A stretch of DNA of 64,000 nt from JALYZC01 sp963725645. Its GTDB lineage: Bacteria; Actinomycetota; Thermoleophilia; Solirubrobacterales; Solirubrobacteraceae. Made by a program: the position numbers and the translations under genes. This document shows, piece after piece, positions 8,527 through 18,349 of the stretch. Each line of letters opens with the position of its first letter. Position 1 is the stretch's first letter. Below the pieces are notes generated by a model. That model was not told where the DNA came from and did not search any database. It was given only the letters and a program-made list of their open reading frames with translations. Location of the stretch: assembly GCA_963725645.1 (NCBI GenBank), contig CAVRZD010000002.1:930001-994000 (forward strand), written 5' to 3'.

Positions 8527-10235
8527 GCATCCTCCGCCGCGGCGGCGGCGACAGCGAGCGCCTCCGCAAGGATCGCACGGGGATGAACCCGTTCAGGGCC
8601 GGGGCGGTCGTGCTCGTGATCGCCATGATCGCCGTGTACTTCGGCTTCAGCAAGCACATCCCGTTCACCCACGGCTTCCGCATGAAGGGCGTGTTCAGCT
8701 CGGCCGTCTCGATTCGCAAGAACTCGCCGGTGCGGATCGCCGGGGTCAACGTCGGCAAGGTGACCGGCGTCTCCCGCTACAAGGACTCCGACGCCTCCGT
8801 GGTGTCGATGGAGCTGCAGGACCGGGCCCTCCCGATCCACCGGGACGCGACCATGAAGATCCGGCCGCGCATCTTCCTCGAGGGCAACTTCTTCGTGGAC
8901 CTGCGCCCCGGGACGCCGACGAGCCCGACCATCCACGACGGCGCCACGATCGGCATCACCCAGACCGCGACGCCCGTGCAGCTGGACGAGGTGCTGACCT
9001 CGCTGCAGTCGGATGCGCGCGCCGACCTCCAGCAGGTGCTCCAGGTCTTCGGCGGCGCGCTCACGCAGGAGCCGACCCCGCAGCAGAATGCCCAGCAGGA
9101 TCCCAGCGTCCGCGGCCTGACCGCCGCCCAGGCCCTGAACAAGACCTACGTGTACTCGCCGGCGGCGCTGAAGAACTCGACCATCGTCAACGAGGCCCTC
9201 CTCGGCACCTCGCCCAACGACCTGTCCAAGCTGCTCGCCTCGTTCGGCAAGGTCGCCGGCGCGCTCGACGCGAACGAGTCCGCGCTGCAGAACTTCATCA
9301 CGAACTTCAACATCACCACCGGCGCGCTCGCCGCCCAGCAATCCAATTTGTCTGCCACGGTCCGCCTGCTCGCGCCGACGCTGGCCAACGCCAGCCACAC
9401 CTTCGACGCCCTCAACCGGGCCTTCCCGCCCACGCGCGCGTTCGCGCTGGAGATCCTGCCCGGCGTGCGGGAAACGCCGGCGACGATCGACGCCTCCTAC
9501 CCGTGGATCGCGCAGTCGAAGGCCTGGCTGTCGAAGGGCGAGTTGGGCACCCTGGCGCCGCTGCTGTCGCAGACCACCCCGAGCCTCGCCTCGCTGACCG
9601 ACCAGACCACGCTGCTGCTGCCGCAGGTCAACCTCGTCAGCAAGTGCGTGACGAACGTGATCCTGCCGACCGGCGACGAGGTGATCACGGACGGCGGGGC
9701 CAACAACCCGAACCTCCATACCGGCGTGGCCAACTACAAGGAGTTCTGGTACACGATGGTCGGCCTCGCCGGCGAGGGCCAGAACTTCGACGGGAACGGC
9801 ATGTACGTGCGCTTCCAGGTCGGGGGCGGGCCGTTCACCGTTTCCACCGGCCCGTCCGCCCTGAGCGGGCAGCAGCTCTTCGGCAACGCGGTCTCGCCGC
9901 CGCTGGGCACCCGTCCGCGGTACGGCAAGGAGCCGGCCTACAACCCGAACGTCTCCTGCTACAAGAACCAGATCCCCGACGTCAACGGCCCGGCCGCCGA
10001 GATCGGGCCGGCCGAGACGGTGCGGTCGCGGAGCGCGTCGCCGCTGTCGCGCAGCCCGCAGGCCCAGGGCGCCGTGCCGCGCGCCAGCGGCACCGAGGGG
10101 CAGGCCGGCACGCCGAGCGCGTCCGGGCAGAGCAACGGCAAGGGCACCTCGGGCCAGGGCCAGCCGTCCCTCACGGATGAGCTCGTGTCGCGGTTGAACC
10201 CGTTCGGGTCGGCGGGCAAGGGGGCCAAGCCGTGA
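8523..10235 (+). CDS. mceD: MCE family protein, fourth of six
   Basis: The longest MCE protein of the set (570 aa). A basic cytoplasmic start (RRGGGDSERLRKDR) leads to a membrane helix at about residues 24-42 and an MCE domain at about 52-135 (IRKNSPVRIAGVNVGKV). The helical part is followed by a 90-residue Ser/Gly/Gln-rich tail. The start is fixed by the ATGA overlap with mceC. Co-transcribed with the other mce genes. Confidence 0.87.
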   Translation: MSILRRGGGDSERLRKDRTGMNPFRAGAVVLVIAMIAVYFGFSKHIPFTHGFRMKGVFSSAVSIRKNSPVRIAGVNVGKVTGVSRYKDSDASVVSMELQDRALPIHRDATMKIRPRIFLEGNFFVDLRPGTPTSPTIHDGATIGITQTATPVQLDEVLTSLQSDARADLQQVLQVFGGALTQEPTPQQNAQQDPSVRGLTAAQALNKTYVYSPAALKNSTIVNEALLGTSPNDLSKLLASFGKVAGALDANESALQNFITNFNITTGALAAQQSNLSATVRLLAPTLANASHTFDALNRAFPPTRAFALEILPGVRETPATIDASYPWIAQSKAWLSKGELGTLAPLLSQTTPSLASLTDQTTLLLPQVNLVSKCVTNVILPTGDEVITDGGANNPNLHTGVANYKEFWYTMVGLAGEGQNFDGNGMYVRFQVGGGPFTVSTGPSALSGQQLFGNAVSPPLGTRPRYGKEPAYNPNVSCYKNQIPDVNGPAAEIGPAETVRSRSASPLSRSPQAQGAVPRASGTEGQAGTPSASGQSNGKGTSGQGQPSLTDELVSRLNPFGSAGKGAKP

Positions 10236-11555
10236 GGACCGCCATCCGCAAGCACGTCAAGGACTTCGTCGCGGTCGTCGTGCTGTTCGTGATCGGGGTC
10301 GGCGTGGGTGGCTACATCCTCTCCCAGCAGCGGTTCTACCTGCCCGGGTGGGTGCCGATCCTCGGGCAGGACTTCTACACGCTGAAGGGCGAGTTCACGA
10401 CCTCGCAGGCGGTCACGCCGGGCCAGGGGCAGACCGTGAACATCGCGGGCGTGAAGGTGGGGGAGATCTCCAACGTCACGCTGAAGAACGGCCGCGCGCT
10501 CGTGACGATGAAGATCCAGCCGAAGTACGGGGCGGTCTACCGGAACGCGAGCATGCTGCTGCGCCCCAAGACCGGCCTGAAGGACATGATCATCGAGCTG
10601 TCGCCCGGCAACCCGATCGCCGGGAAGCTCCCCAGCGGCTCGACGGTGCCGATCCAGAACACGCTGCCGGACATCAACCCCGACGAGATCCTCTCCTCGC
10701 TCGACGGTGACACGCGCGCCTACCTGCGCGTCCTGCTCGCCGGCGCCGCCCAGGGGCTGAAGGGGAACACGTCGAACCTCGCCGCGACGTTCAAGCGCTT
10801 CGAGCCGACCGCCCGCGACGTGGCCAAGATCACGACGCTGCTGTCCCAGCGCCAGAGGAACCTCCGGCGCGTGATCCACAACTTCCAGCTGCTGTCCACG
10901 GAGCTGAGCACGCGCGACGCCTCGATCTCGGCGTTCGTGGTCTCCAACAACGCCGTGTTCCAGCACTTCGCCAACCAGGACGCGAACATCCAGGCCACGC
11001 TGCAGCTGCTGCCGCCGACGCTGCTCCAGGCGAATGCCGCGCTCGCCAAGACCGACCGCCTCGCGAACGTGCTCGGGCCCAGCCTCCAGGCGCTGCGGCC
11101 CGACCGCCCGCGCGCTCGGGCCGGCGCTGGTCCAGGTGCGGCCGTTCTTCAAGAAGACGACGCCGATCATCAAGAACCCGCTGCGGCCGTTCACCGTCGC
11201 GTCGATCCCGACCATCCGCGCGCTGAAGCCCGCCGCGCAGGACCTCGCCGCCCTGACGCCGAACCTCGTGTCGACGTTCAAGGTCCTCAACTACGCGCTG
11301 AACGAGCTGGCCTACAACCCGCCGGGCTCCCGCGACGAGGGCTTCCTCTTCTACACCGCGTGGGCCAACCACCTCGGCGCGTCGTTGTTCGCGCTCCAGG
11401 ACGCGCACGGCCCGATCCGCCACGGCCTCGTCGAGATCACCTGCTCGGCCTCCCAGGTGCTCCAGCAGGTCATCGTGGCCAACCCGCAGCTCTCCACGAT
11501 CACGCAGCTCGCGAACCTGCCGCCTCCGTCCTCGATCTGCCCCGCGACCCAGTAG
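10232..11555 (+). CDS. mceE: MCE family protein, fifth of six, broken by a frameshift
   Basis: The N-terminal frame (from the GTG overlapping mceD's stop) gives a membrane helix and an MCE domain (about residues 50-135; NIAGVKVGEI). Near 11100 the family match jumps to the next frame (LRP to TARALGPALV) and continues to a stop at 11555. One extra G in GGCCCGACCGCC accounts for this; removing it restores a protein of about 440 aa, the size of its siblings. Either a sequence error or a recent mutation. The continuing original frame to 13126 is a shadow over mceF. Confidence 0.75.
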
Positions 11556-13085
11556 ATGCAGAAACAAGCTCCCACCCTCGGCCGGCTGTTCGTCATGGTG
11601 GCGTTCGCGCTGTCGTGCTTCGGCCTGCTGCTGTTCCTGTGGCTGGCCTTCGGCGGCTCGATCCCGCTCGAGCCCCGCGGCTGGCGCTTCGAGGCGCAGT
11701 TCAACGAGGCCACCCAGCTGGCCAAGCAGGCCGACGTGCGCATCTCGGGCGTCTCGGTCGGGAAGGTGACCGACATCCAGCTCGCCAAGGACGGGCGCTC
11801 CGAGGTGACGATGCAGCTCAAGCGCCAGTACGCGCCGCTGCCCAGCGACGCGCGCGCGATCCTGCGCCAGAAGACGCTCCTGGGCGAGACCTACGTCGAG
11901 CTGACCCCGGGGAGCCCGACCGCGCCCAAGCTGAAAGAGGGCGGCCAGCTGCCGCTCGGCAACGTCTCGCCGACGGTCGAGCTGGACGAGATCTTCCGTG
12001 CGTTCGACGCGAAGACGCGGCGCGCCTTCCAGGTCTGGATGGAGTCCCTCGCCGTCGGGGTCGCCGGGCAGGGCCAGGCGATCAACGACGCGTTCGGGAC
12101 GCTCTCGCCGCTGGCCGAGGACACCAACCAGCTCCTGAGGATCCTGCTCTCCCAGCAGGCCGCGGTGAAGAAGCTGGTCGCCAACACCGGCGAGGTGTTC
12201 ACGGCGCTGTCCGAGCGCGACGGACAGCTCACGTCGCTGATCAGCAACGCCAACCAGGTGTTCCAGACCACCGCGAACCGCAACGCGGAGCTGCAGCAGA
12301 CCTTCGTCGTGCTGCCGACGTTCGAGAAGGAGTCCCAGCTGACGCTGAAGGCGCTGACCGCCTTCGCGCTGAACACCAACCCGCTCGTGACCCAGCTGCG
12401 GCCCGCCGCGCGGCAGTTGAGCCCGCTGTTGATCGACACGGCCAAGCTCGCTCCCTTCCTGAATACGTTCTTCGTGCAGCTCAACCCGCTGATCACCTCC
12501 TCGCGGACCGGGCTGCCCGCGCTGCGGGAATTCCTGCGCGAGCTCCCGCCGCTGCTGGGCCAGCTGGCCCCGTTCGTGGCCCAGATCAATCCGATCCTCG
12601 GCGGCCTCGGCTTCTACAAGCAGGAGCTCAACGCCTTCTTCTCCAACACGGTGGCGGCGACGAACGCGTCCGAGCCGAACCCCAACGGCAAGGGCCTCCT
12701 GCACTACCTGCGCACGACCAACCCGGTCAACCCGGAGAACCTGGCCGTGCAGAACAACCGCCTGGCCACCAACCGGCCGAACCCGTACCAGTTCCCAGGC
12801 GCGTTCAGCAACCTCAGGAGCGGCCTGCCCGTGTACGAGAACAGGCAGTGCGGCGGGTCCAACTACCTCCAGCCGCTGCTGCCCACGGCGATCGGCTTCA
12901 TCATCACGCCGGCCCTCAACCAGCTCATCAACCAGTTCGTCTTCGGGGGCGCGTCGACCGGCTCGCAGGTCGCGGCCCCACCGTGCAACCTCCAGGGCGA
13001 CTTCCCCTCGCAGGGCCAGGTGCCCGCCGGCCAGCCCTCGAGCACGCACTACCCGCACGTGTGGGCGGCGGCGCCGCCGCCGTAG
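11556..13085 (+). CDS. mceF: MCE family protein, sixth of six
   Basis: This 509-aa product starts immediately after the mceE stop. A membrane helix lies at about residues 10-32 and the MCE domain at about 42-125 (LAKQADVRISGVSVGKV). The helical region is followed by an Asn/Pro-rich tail. With six MCE genes behind two YrbE genes the locus matches the canonical actinobacterial mce operon. The substrate (lipid, fatty acid or sterol) cannot be read from sequence. Confidence 0.87.
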   Translation: MQKQAPTLGRLFVMVAFALSCFGLLLFLWLAFGGSIPLEPRGWRFEAQFNEATQLAKQADVRISGVSVGKVTDIQLAKDGRSEVTMQLKRQYAPLPSDARAILRQKTLLGETYVELTPGSPTAPKLKEGGQLPLGNVSPTVELDEIFRAFDAKTRRAFQVWMESLAVGVAGQGQAINDAFGTLSPLAEDTNQLLRILLSQQAAVKKLVANTGEVFTALSERDGQLTSLISNANQVFQTTANRNAELQQTFVVLPTFEKESQLTLKALTAFALNTNPLVTQLRPAARQLSPLLIDTAKLAPFLNTFFVQLNPLITSSRTGLPALREFLRELPPLLGQLAPFVAQINPILGGLGFYKQELNAFFSNTVAATNASEPNPNGKGLLHYLRTTNPVNPENLAVQNNRLATNRPNPYQFPGAFSNLRSGLPVYENRQCGGSNYLQPLLPTAIGFIITPALNQLINQFVFGGASTGSQVAAPPCNLQGDFPSQGQVPAGQPSSTHYPHVWAAAPPP

Positions 13086-13135
13086 AGACGTTCCCAACCG
13101 GCTTGTCCGTGCGCGTCCGCCGGTAGCCTGACCGC

Positions 13136-16100
13136 GTGCAGGCGTCGAAAGCCTTCGAGCGCATCGTGAGCGCGGCCGCACGACGGCCCGCGCCGATCGT
13201 GGCGTTCGTGGCCGCGCTTGCGATCGCCGGAGGCGTCCTGGCGCTGCAGCTCCAGCCCAGCGCCGCCACCGACACGCTCGTGAATCGCTCGTCGGGATCG
13301 TTCCAGGCCACCGACGCCTACCACCGCGACTTCGGCGAGGACGCGGTCCTGATCCTCGTGCGCCAGTACCTGCCCAGGACCGTGCTGACGTCGGACCTCG
13401 AGCGCCTGGTGGGGCTGGAGGGCTGCATCGCCGGCAACGTCCCGCAGGGCCAGCAGCCGATCGGCGGCCCGCGCAGCCCCTGCGCCCAGTTCGCGAAGCT
13501 GCGCCCGCGCCCGGTGCAGGTGGTGTACGGGCCGGGCACCTTCCTCAACGAGGCCGTGCGCCAGATCCAGGAGGAGTTCTCCGCCCAGCAGCAGGCGGAG
13601 GCCGGCCGGGAGCGGACCGCCGCCCGCGCGGCCCGTGCGCTGGCCGCGTCGCAGCACCGGTCCAAGGCGCAGCAGGACCAGGTCGCGAGCGAGGCCCGCC
13701 AGCTCGTCCAGGCGCAGTACCTGCGCAACGCGCTCGCGCTGGCGCAGGCCTACAACCTGCGCTCGCTGCCCCAGCTCAACGACCCCCAGTTCGTGTCCAA
13801 CGTGGTGTTCGACCCGGCGCGCGGCTCCGACGTCCCGAAGGCGCGGTTCGCCTACCTGTTCCCCAATCGCGACAGCGCGCTGATCCAGGTTCGCCTGCGC
13901 CCGGGGCTCAGCGACGCCCAGCGGCGCCAGGCGATCTCGCTGATCGAGCAGGCCACGCGCGCGACGTGCCAGAAGGACGGCAGCCGCGCGCCGTGCTTCA
14001 CGCTCAAGGGCGGCGGGACCTACGTGGTGACCGGCGCGCCGGTGGTCCTGGCGGCGCTGACCACGAGCATCACGAACTCGATCGTGCTCCTGCTCGTCGC
14101 CGCGCTGCTCGTGATGGCCGCGACGCTCGCGCTGGTGTTCCGCAGCCGCCTGCGCCTGCTGCCGCTGGCGATCGCGCTGGCCGCCGCGGGGCTCACGTTC
14201 GGGGCGATGGAGCTCGCCGGCGCCTCCCTGACGATGGCCTCGATCGCCGTACTGCCCGTGCTGATCGGGCTCGGGGTGGACTACGCGATCCAGTTCCAAT
14301 CTCGCTTCAACGAGGAGCACGGGCGCGCCGGCCCGCGCGCCGGCGCCGCCACGGCGGCGACGCGCGCCGCCGCGCTCGGGGCCCCCACGATCGCGACGGC
14401 CGGCGCGGCGACCGCGACGGGATTCCTCGTGCTGCTGCTCTCGCCGGTGCCGATGGTGCGGGGCTTCGGCGTCCTGCTGGTGATCGGCATCGCGCTGGCC
14501 TTCGCCTGCGCGCTGACCGCGGGCTTCGCCGCGATGGTGCTGGGCGCGGACGGGGCGGGGTGGACGCCGCCGGCGCCGCTGCGACGGCTCGGCGCGTGGA
14601 TCGCGAGCGCCGGCCGCGGCGCGGCCGACCTGGTGGCCGACGCCTGGCTCGTGGCGGTCGGCGAAGCGCGGCGCGGCACGCCCGAGACCGCGGTGCTCCG
14701 CCGCCGCGCGGCGGCCTGGGCGATCGACCTCCTCGTGCTCGCGGGCGCGGTGTGGCTGCTCGCCGGCCGCGACCTGTCGGTCCCGGAGGTCGTGTTCGGC
14801 GGCCTGGTCGCCGCGTTCGTCTACCTGGTCCTGCTCGGCGGCCTCGCCGGCGGCACGCTGGGCACGCTGGTGGCCGGTGTGCGCGTGCGCGCCGCGACCG
14901 GCGGCGCGCCGGGCCTCCGCGCCGGCGCCGTGCGCACGGCGGCGCTCGTGCCCGACCTATTCGGCGTCGTCGCGCTGCCGGTGATGCTCGCCTCGCCGGA
15001 GCGTCGCCGGCTCGGCGATCGCTGGGCCGGCACGCTCGTCGTCCGCGACCCGCGAGCGCCGTCCGAGCGCTTCGCCGCGGTCGGACACGGGGCGCTCGCG
15101 GCGATCACCAGCGGAGCGCAGGCGTCGACGCGGCGGCCGGCGCGCGTCGTCGGGGTGGGCGCCGCGCTGGCCGTGCTCGGGCTGGCGGTGGACACCCAGA
15201 CCCGCGTCGTCTCCGACGTCACCAAGCTCGTTCCGCAGGACCAGCAGGCGCTGCGCGACCTGCGCGCGCTCCAGCGCACGAGCGGGGTGTCGGGCGAGAT
15301 CGACCTGCTCGTCCAGGCGCGCGACCTCACGGATCCGCGCGTGGTGACCTGGATGACCTCCTTCCAGCAGCGCATCCTCAAGCGCTACGGGTACTCGGCC
15401 GCCCGCGGGTGCGGCAAGGCGCGGCTGTGCCCGGCGCTGTCGCTGCCCGACCTCTTCCGCGCCAGCAACGCGACCGGCGACCAGAAGCGGGTGCGGGCGC
15501 TGCTCGACTCGGTCCCGCCGTACTTCTCGCAGGCGGTGATCACGCGCGACCGGACCACCGCGACGCTCGCGTTCGGGATCCGGCTCATGCCGCTGGACGA
15601 GCAGCAGGCCCTGATCGACGACATGCGCTCGCGGCTGCACCCGCCGAAGGGGGTGCGGGCGCGCCTCGCTGGCCTGCCGGTGCTGGCGGCCGAGGCGAAT
15701 GCGGACGTCTCCGCCGAGTGGCGGCGCCTGCTGACGCTCGTCGTCGGGCTGGCGGCGGTCGCGCTGGTCCTGCTGGCGGTGTTCCGCCGGGTCGAGCGTG
15801 CGCTCGTCCCGCTCGTCCCGATCGCGCTCGCGAGCGGGTGGTCGGCGTTGGTCCTGTTCGCCGTGCGCGTGCCGCTGAACCCGATGTCGGTCACGCTCGG
15901 TGCGCTGGTGATCGCGATCTCGACCGAGTTCAGCGTGCTCCTGGCCGAGCGCTACCGGCAGGAGCGCGCCGGCGGCCATGCGCCCGACGACGCGCTGGAG
16001 CGCACCTACCGGTCCACCGGCGCGGCCGTGCTGGCATCCGGGCTCACCGCGATCGCCGGCTTCGCCGTGCTGCTGCTATCGGACATCCGCATGCTCAGCG

Positions 16101-16276
16101 ACTTCGGCTTCGTGACGGTGGTGGACCTCGCGGTCTCGCTGGTCGGGGTCATGCTCGCGCTGCCCGCGGTGCTCGTGCTGGCCGAGCGCGGCGAGCTCAC
16201 GACGCTGCCCGCGCAGGCCTGGCGCGCGCTGCGCGGCGCCCGCGCGCGGCCGCGCCGCGCGCGGGCTCCCGCATGA
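13136..16276 (+). CDS. MMPL/RND-type transporter with an inserted RDD domain
   Basis: The 1046-aa protein is built of two RND halves: an N-terminal helix and large extracytoplasmic loop, then a helix bundle at about residues 300-480, repeated at about 690-1030. MMPL proteins export lipids and often accompany mce loci. Between the halves, at about residues 520-640, sits a domain with RDD-family marks (RRAAAWAIDLLVL, GGTLGTLVAGVRV, RRRLGDRWAGTLVV). I know of no standard RND member with this insert. GTG start, 50 bp after mceF, so probably in the same operon. Confidence 0.82.
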   Translation: MQASKAFERIVSAAARRPAPIVAFVAALAIAGGVLALQLQPSAATDTLVNRSSGSFQATDAYHRDFGEDAVLILVRQYLPRTVLTSDLERLVGLEGCIAGNVPQGQQPIGGPRSPCAQFAKLRPRPVQVVYGPGTFLNEAVRQIQEEFSAQQQAEAGRERTAARAARALAASQHRSKAQQDQVASEARQLVQAQYLRNALALAQAYNLRSLPQLNDPQFVSNVVFDPARGSDVPKARFAYLFPNRDSALIQVRLRPGLSDAQRRQAISLIEQATRATCQKDGSRAPCFTLKGGGTYVVTGAPVVLAALTTSITNSIVLLLVAALLVMAATLALVFRSRLRLLPLAIALAAAGLTFGAMELAGASLTMASIAVLPVLIGLGVDYAIQFQSRFNEEHGRAGPRAGAATAATRAAALGAPTIATAGAATATGFLVLLLSPVPMVRGFGVLLVIGIALAFACALTAGFAAMVLGADGAGWTPPAPLRRLGAWIASAGRGAADLVADAWLVAVGEARRGTPETAVLRRRAAAWAIDLLVLAGAVWLLAGRDLSVPEVVFGGLVAAFVYLVLLGGLAGGTLGTLVAGVRVRAATGGAPGLRAGAVRTAALVPDLFGVVALPVMLASPERRRLGDRWAGTLVVRDPRAPSERFAAVGHGALAAITSGAQASTRRPARVVGVGAALAVLGLAVDTQTRVVSDVTKLVPQDQQALRDLRALQRTSGVSGEIDLLVQARDLTDPRVVTWMTSFQQRILKRYGYSAARGCGKARLCPALSLPDLFRASNATGDQKRVRALLDSVPPYFSQAVITRDRTTATLAFGIRLMPLDEQQALIDDMRSRLHPPKGVRARLAGLPVLAAEANADVSAEWRRLLTLVVGLAAVALVLLAVFRRVERALVPLVPIALASGWSALVLFAVRVPLNPMSVTLGALVIAISTEFSVLLAERYRQERAGGHAPDDALERTYRSTGAAVLASGLTAIAGFAVLLLSDIRMLSDFGFVTVVDLAVSLVGVMLALPAVLVLAERGELTTLPAQAWRALRGARARPRRARAPA

Positions 16277-17013
16277 GCAACGGGCCGCTCTCGTTCGGGG
16301 ACGAGCAGGAGCCGCGCCGGCGGGGCGAGCCGGAGGCCGCCGAGCCGACGGGCTCCGACGTCCCACCGCCGGCGCGCCCGCCAACCCGCCGCTACGGCTG
16401 GCTCGTGGGGGTGGTCGGGCTGCTGCTGATCGCCTACATCACGCTCAACACGATCCGCACGCAGGGCCGGGAGGCGCCGCAGGAGGGGAAGCAGCTGCCG
16501 CCCTTCGCCACCCCGCTCGCGCTCAGCTCGCTCAACGGCGACGCCAACGTGGCGCGCAAGGCCGGCTCTGGCGCGAGCGGCAAGCGCCCGGCCTGCGAGG
16601 TGCGCGGCGATGACGTCTTCAACGTGTGCGACCTGGCCGCGCGGTCGCCACTCGTGCTCGCGTTCTTCATCACCCGCGGAGGCTCGGAGTGCCGCCGCCA
16701 GCTCGACGTGGTCCAGCGGGTGCAGGGCCGCTTCCCGAACGTGCGCTTCGCCGCCGTGGCGGTGCGCGGCGACAGGGGCGACCTGCGCACGCTGATCCGC
16801 CGCCGCGGCTGGACGTTCCCGATCGGCTACGACCGCGACGGCGCGGTCGCCAACCTGTACGGGGTCGCCGTCTGCCCGACGATCGTGTTCGCCTATCCTC
16901 GGCGGCTGACGATGCTCACCGACTTCGGCTACCTCGGGGAGGCCAAGCTGGCGGAGCGGGTCCGCGCGCTCGAGGCGGCCTCCGAGCGCCGCGGGTGGAG
17001 GCCTTCGCGATGA
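16273..17013 (+). CDS. Membrane-anchored thioredoxin-fold (redoxin) protein
   Basis: The 246-aa product has a charged, proline-rich N-terminus, one membrane helix (about residues 42-60) and an AhpC/TSA-like thioredoxin fold from about residue 125. Two cysteines sit in typical redoxin places: GGSEC, where a CxxC thioredoxin would have its active site, and VAVCPTIVF near the cis-proline. The lack of CxxC argues for a peroxiredoxin-like or degenerate redoxin. It overlaps the transporter stop by ATGA and the next start likewise. Confidence 0.72.
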   Translation: MSNGPLSFGDEQEPRRRGEPEAAEPTGSDVPPPARPPTRRYGWLVGVVGLLLIAYITLNTIRTQGREAPQEGKQLPPFATPLALSSLNGDANVARKAGSGASGKRPACEVRGDDVFNVCDLAARSPLVLAFFITRGGSECRRQLDVVQRVQGRFPNVRFAAVAVRGDRGDLRTLIRRRGWTFPIGYDRDGAVANLYGVAVCPTIVFAYPRRLTMLTDFGYLGEAKLAERVRALEAASERRGWRPSR

Positions 17014-17669
17014 GCGCGCCCGGGACCGAGGCCGAACCCGCGGTCGGGCTGGTGGCGCCCGACGTCGCCGACGAGTTCCCCGCGCTGCGGCTCCGCTACC
17101 TCGCGCTCGACGCGCGGCCGGGCCGCAGCTCACGCGGCGTCAAGCACCGGCTCAAGGACATGTCCAGCCGCTTTCGCGGGCCGCAGGCCGTGGCGATGCG
17201 CCAGGAGCCGATCCCGTGGGCCTACCGCGTCTTCTACCGCCACATCGGCCTGGATCCGGACGCCGACCGCACGCCGGTCGAGGAGGCGGCGGTGCAGCGC
17301 CTGATCCAGGGCGCCTTCCGCTCACGCAACCTGCTCGACGACGCGCTGCTGATCGGGCTCGTCGAGACCGGTGTGCCGATCTGGGCGCTCGACGCGGCCA
17401 CGGTGGAAGGGCGGCTCTCGATCAGGCTCACGGGGACGGCGGAGCGGCTCGGCCGCGACGCGCGCGCGCCCGCGCTGGTGTCGGGCCGGCTCGTCGTCGC
17501 CGACGAGCGCTCGCCGCTGGCGGTGCTGTTCGGCGACCTCGCGCCCGGCCACGGGGTCACGTCGGGCACGACGCGGATGACGCTGTTCACCGTCCAGGTC
17601 CAGGGCGTCCCCGAGATCCACGTCGAGGAGGCGCTGTACACGTGCGCGGCGATCCTGACCGAGGAGTAG
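17010..17669 (+). CDS. B3/B4 tRNA-binding-domain protein (PheT-like editing domain)
   Basis: This 219-aa protein matches the free-standing B3/4 domain family related to the editing region of the phenylalanyl-tRNA synthetase beta chain. Supporting stretches are QEPIPWAYRVFYR, the LLIGLVETGVPIWALDA region, and the metal-site-like C-terminal part. Solo B3/4 proteins are suspected of editing mischarged tRNA or free amino acids, but their role is not settled. Start set by ATGA overlap with the redoxin gene; the stop begins a long hairpin. Confidence 0.7.
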   Translation: MSAPGTEAEPAVGLVAPDVADEFPALRLRYLALDARPGRSSRGVKHRLKDMSSRFRGPQAVAMRQEPIPWAYRVFYRHIGLDPDADRTPVEEAAVQRLIQGAFRSRNLLDDALLIGLVETGVPIWALDAATVEGRLSIRLTGTAERLGRDARAPALVSGRLVVADERSPLAVLFGDLAPGHGVTSGTTRMTLFTVQVQGVPEIHVEEALYTCAAILTEE

Positions 17670-17722
17670 ATGAGTGATTCCACGACCCCGCGCACGCACA
17701 CGGGGCCATGGAATCAATCATC
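17669..17722 (+). terminator. Long hairpin after the B3/B4 gene
   Basis: Arms 17669-17682 and 17709-17722 pair over 14 bases with one mismatch, and an inner CCCCG/CGGGG stem extends it. It begins on the last base of the upstream stop codon. No T-run follows, so it is either a non-canonical terminator of the mce-to-B3/4 transcript or a mobile-repeat remnant. Confidence 0.45.
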
Positions 17723-17790
17723 TGGGGACGCCCCTCCGGGTGGTGGGGCAGGGGTTGCGTTGGTAGACTCGGCCGGTCCGAGGAGGGCTC

Positions 17791-18336
17791 GTGGAGCTTC
17801 TGGAACAGCACATCGCAGGGCCCCAGGAGCAATCGGCCGCGCTGAGCGGGGCGCTGCCGGCCGTCGTCGAGACCGACGAGCTGGCCGCCCGCCGCTCGCT
17901 GCGCGACCAGATCGCAAAGCTCGAACGCGAGCTGGCGTCCGCCTTTCTCGCCGCCTACCCGCGCGCCCACTCCGATTGGTCGGTGCCCGGCCGCGGTGGC
18001 CCGCGCCTGCTCGGCCTGGGCGAGCTCGAGCGCCTGCGCGACGAGCTCGCCGAGCGGCTGCGCAGCGCCCGCGCCGCGATCGCCGAGCGGGCGGAGTTCG
18101 AGGAGCGCAACCGCGTGCTGCTCGAGCGCATGCGGCTCGAGCCCGGTCGTCACAAGTTCGTCCGCATCCCCGCCGTCGACGTGGGCGAGTACGGCTGCGG
18201 CGTCTACAGCGTCCGCCCGCGCCTCGGCATCGTCGGCATGCTGATGGGCTGGTGGCAGGTCAAGCTGTCCTCCGGCTGTCCGTTAGCCCGGGGGCCGGGG
18301 CGCAGCGCCCGCGGCTCCACAACCCTCGCTTCGTGA
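17791..18336 (+). CDS. Conserved coiled-coil protein of unknown function
   Basis: This 181-aa product starts at GTG with a strong ribosome site (GAGGAGGG, 5 bases away). Residues 30-65 and 78-118 are heptad-rich and charged, predicting coiled coils. A conserved-looking segment follows (KFVRIPAVDVGEYGCGVYSVRPRLG). The C-terminal 20 residues are low complexity. I recognise no family with a known role. It stands alone after the hairpin at 17669-17722 and probably begins a new transcript with the two genes that follow. Confidence 0.6.
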   Translation: MELLEQHIAGPQEQSAALSGALPAVVETDELAARRSLRDQIAKLERELASAFLAAYPRAHSDWSVPGRGGPRLLGLGELERLRDELAERLRSARAAIAERAEFEERNRVLLERMRLEPGRHKFVRIPAVDVGEYGCGVYSVRPRLGIVGMLMGWWQVKLSSGCPLARGPGRSARGSTTLAS

Positions 18337-18349
18337 CCGACGCCTGACC

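Noticed and set aside
17670..18347. Open frame of 225 codons starting inside the hairpin after the B3/B4 gene
   Set aside because: It overlaps the better-supported coiled-coil gene in another frame and has nonsense-like composition.
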